Assembly: GCA_002404835.1 (NCBI GenBank)
Contig: DHKM01000006.1
Coordinates: 1 to 6,375 of the forward strand
Reading direction: 5' to 3'
From: Caryophanales bacterium UBA4694
GTDB taxonomy: Bacteria > Bacillota_I > Bacilli_A > RFN20 > CAG-288
Length of the DNA: 6,375 nt
Both the position numbers and the translations under genes were made by a program. This document shows positions 6,134 through 6,375 of this stretch, piece after piece. How positions within the stretch are numbered: the stretch's first letter is position 1; the number at the start of each line of letters is the position of its first letter. The notes beneath the pieces were generated by a model. That model saw only the letters and a program-made list of their open reading frames with translations, was not told the DNA's origin and did no database searches.

Positions 6134-6138
6134 GGAGG
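6134..6138 (+). promoter_or_regulatory. Strong ribosome binding site of the last gene
   Basis: GGAGG lies 6 nt before the ATG at 6145 and just after the sipW stop. It is the best ribosome site in the rightward operon and fixes the start of the truncated final gene, which suggests a highly translated product. Confidence 0.85.
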
Positions 6139-6144
6139 TAAAGG

Positions 6145-6375
6145 ATGTTCAAGACCCATTTTACAAGAAAGAACTTCATCGCTATCGCTATGACGTTCTT
6201 CTATTGTCTTTGTATGTTGATTGCCGGTATTGCCATCGATGGAAACAACCCCTTCTTCAATAAGAACAATCCGATTCAGAACATGGCAAGCAATGTCTTT
6301 CCGGTCAAGGACATCAATGGTGTTACAGCCAAAGGTGTTCCTTCCGGCTCGATACAGGCTTATATTCTTCTGATT
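6145..6375 (+). CDS. Unrecognised exported or membrane-anchored protein, 5' part only
   Basis: Only the first 77 codons are present; the frame is still open at the window edge. The product begins MFKTHFTRKNF, followed by a hydrophobic segment (about 12-31, IAIAMTFFYCLCMLIAGIAI) and then a polar, Asn/Pro-rich region (NNPFFNKNNP). This fits a signal anchor or an uncleaved N-terminal membrane helix with the remainder outside the cell. It lacks the GxxAW boundary of the two upstream secreted proteins, so it is probably not another SipW substrate of the same kind. It sits 17 nt after sipW with a strong GGAGG site, so it belongs to the same operon and may be an accessory factor, anchor or further surface protein. 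I do not recognise the family. Confidence 0.8.
   Translation, partial: MFKTHFTRKNFIAIAMTFFYCLCMLIAGIAIDGNNPFFNKNNPIQNMASNVFPVKDINGVTAKGVPSGSIQAYILLI

Noticed and set aside
6051..6263. Overlapping plus-strand frame across the sipW 3' end
   Set aside because: It straddles the sipW stop and the strong GGAGG start at 6145 in another frame, and its translation is not protein-like.

Overview
The window looks like chromosomal DNA of a low- to mid-GC Bacillota. The Shine-Dalgarno sites (AAGGAG, GGAGG), the split polysaccharide co-polymerase / tyrosine-kinase pair, and the SipW-type signal peptidase with its substrates all fit that phylum. The Erysipelotrichia are a plausible home, but I cannot fix the lineage from this sequence alone.

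Left half, minus strand (289-3120): a probable operon reads leftward. It runs from a promoter near 3092-3120 through uppP (undecaprenyl-diphosphatase), then a Wzz/CpsC-like chain-length regulator, then a CpsD/Wze-like tyrosine kinase with a glycine-tyrosine tail. The last two genes overlap by 11 nt. A clean intrinsic terminator lies just past the kinase stop codon (289-329). This set handles recycling of the undecaprenyl lipid carrier and control of exported polysaccharide. Positions 1-288 hold no gene I can support.

Middle (3018-3494): a divergent intergenic region. It contains the uppP promoter, a pyrimidine-rich tract, a short palindrome over a TTGACA -35 box, and a roughly 120-nt leader. 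In that leader the ribosome binding site of the first rightward gene is perfectly complementary to an upstream segment, inside a set of mutually exclusive stems.

Right half, plus strand (3495-6375): a probable operon of two tandem secreted proteins with SipW-dependent-type signal peptides (255 and 243 aa, distant paralogues sharing an FxWG motif), an enlarged SipW/ER-type signal peptidase (369 aa), and the first 77 codons of an unrecognised membrane-anchored or exported protein. The arrangement recalls the Bacillus tapA-sipW-tasA biofilm fibre operon: a dedicated peptidase beside the few proteins it processes.

Together the two divergent units suggest a cell-surface matrix locus, with a polysaccharide arm on the left and a protein (possibly fibre) arm on the right. 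The co-function is inferred from gene order, not shown by the sequence.
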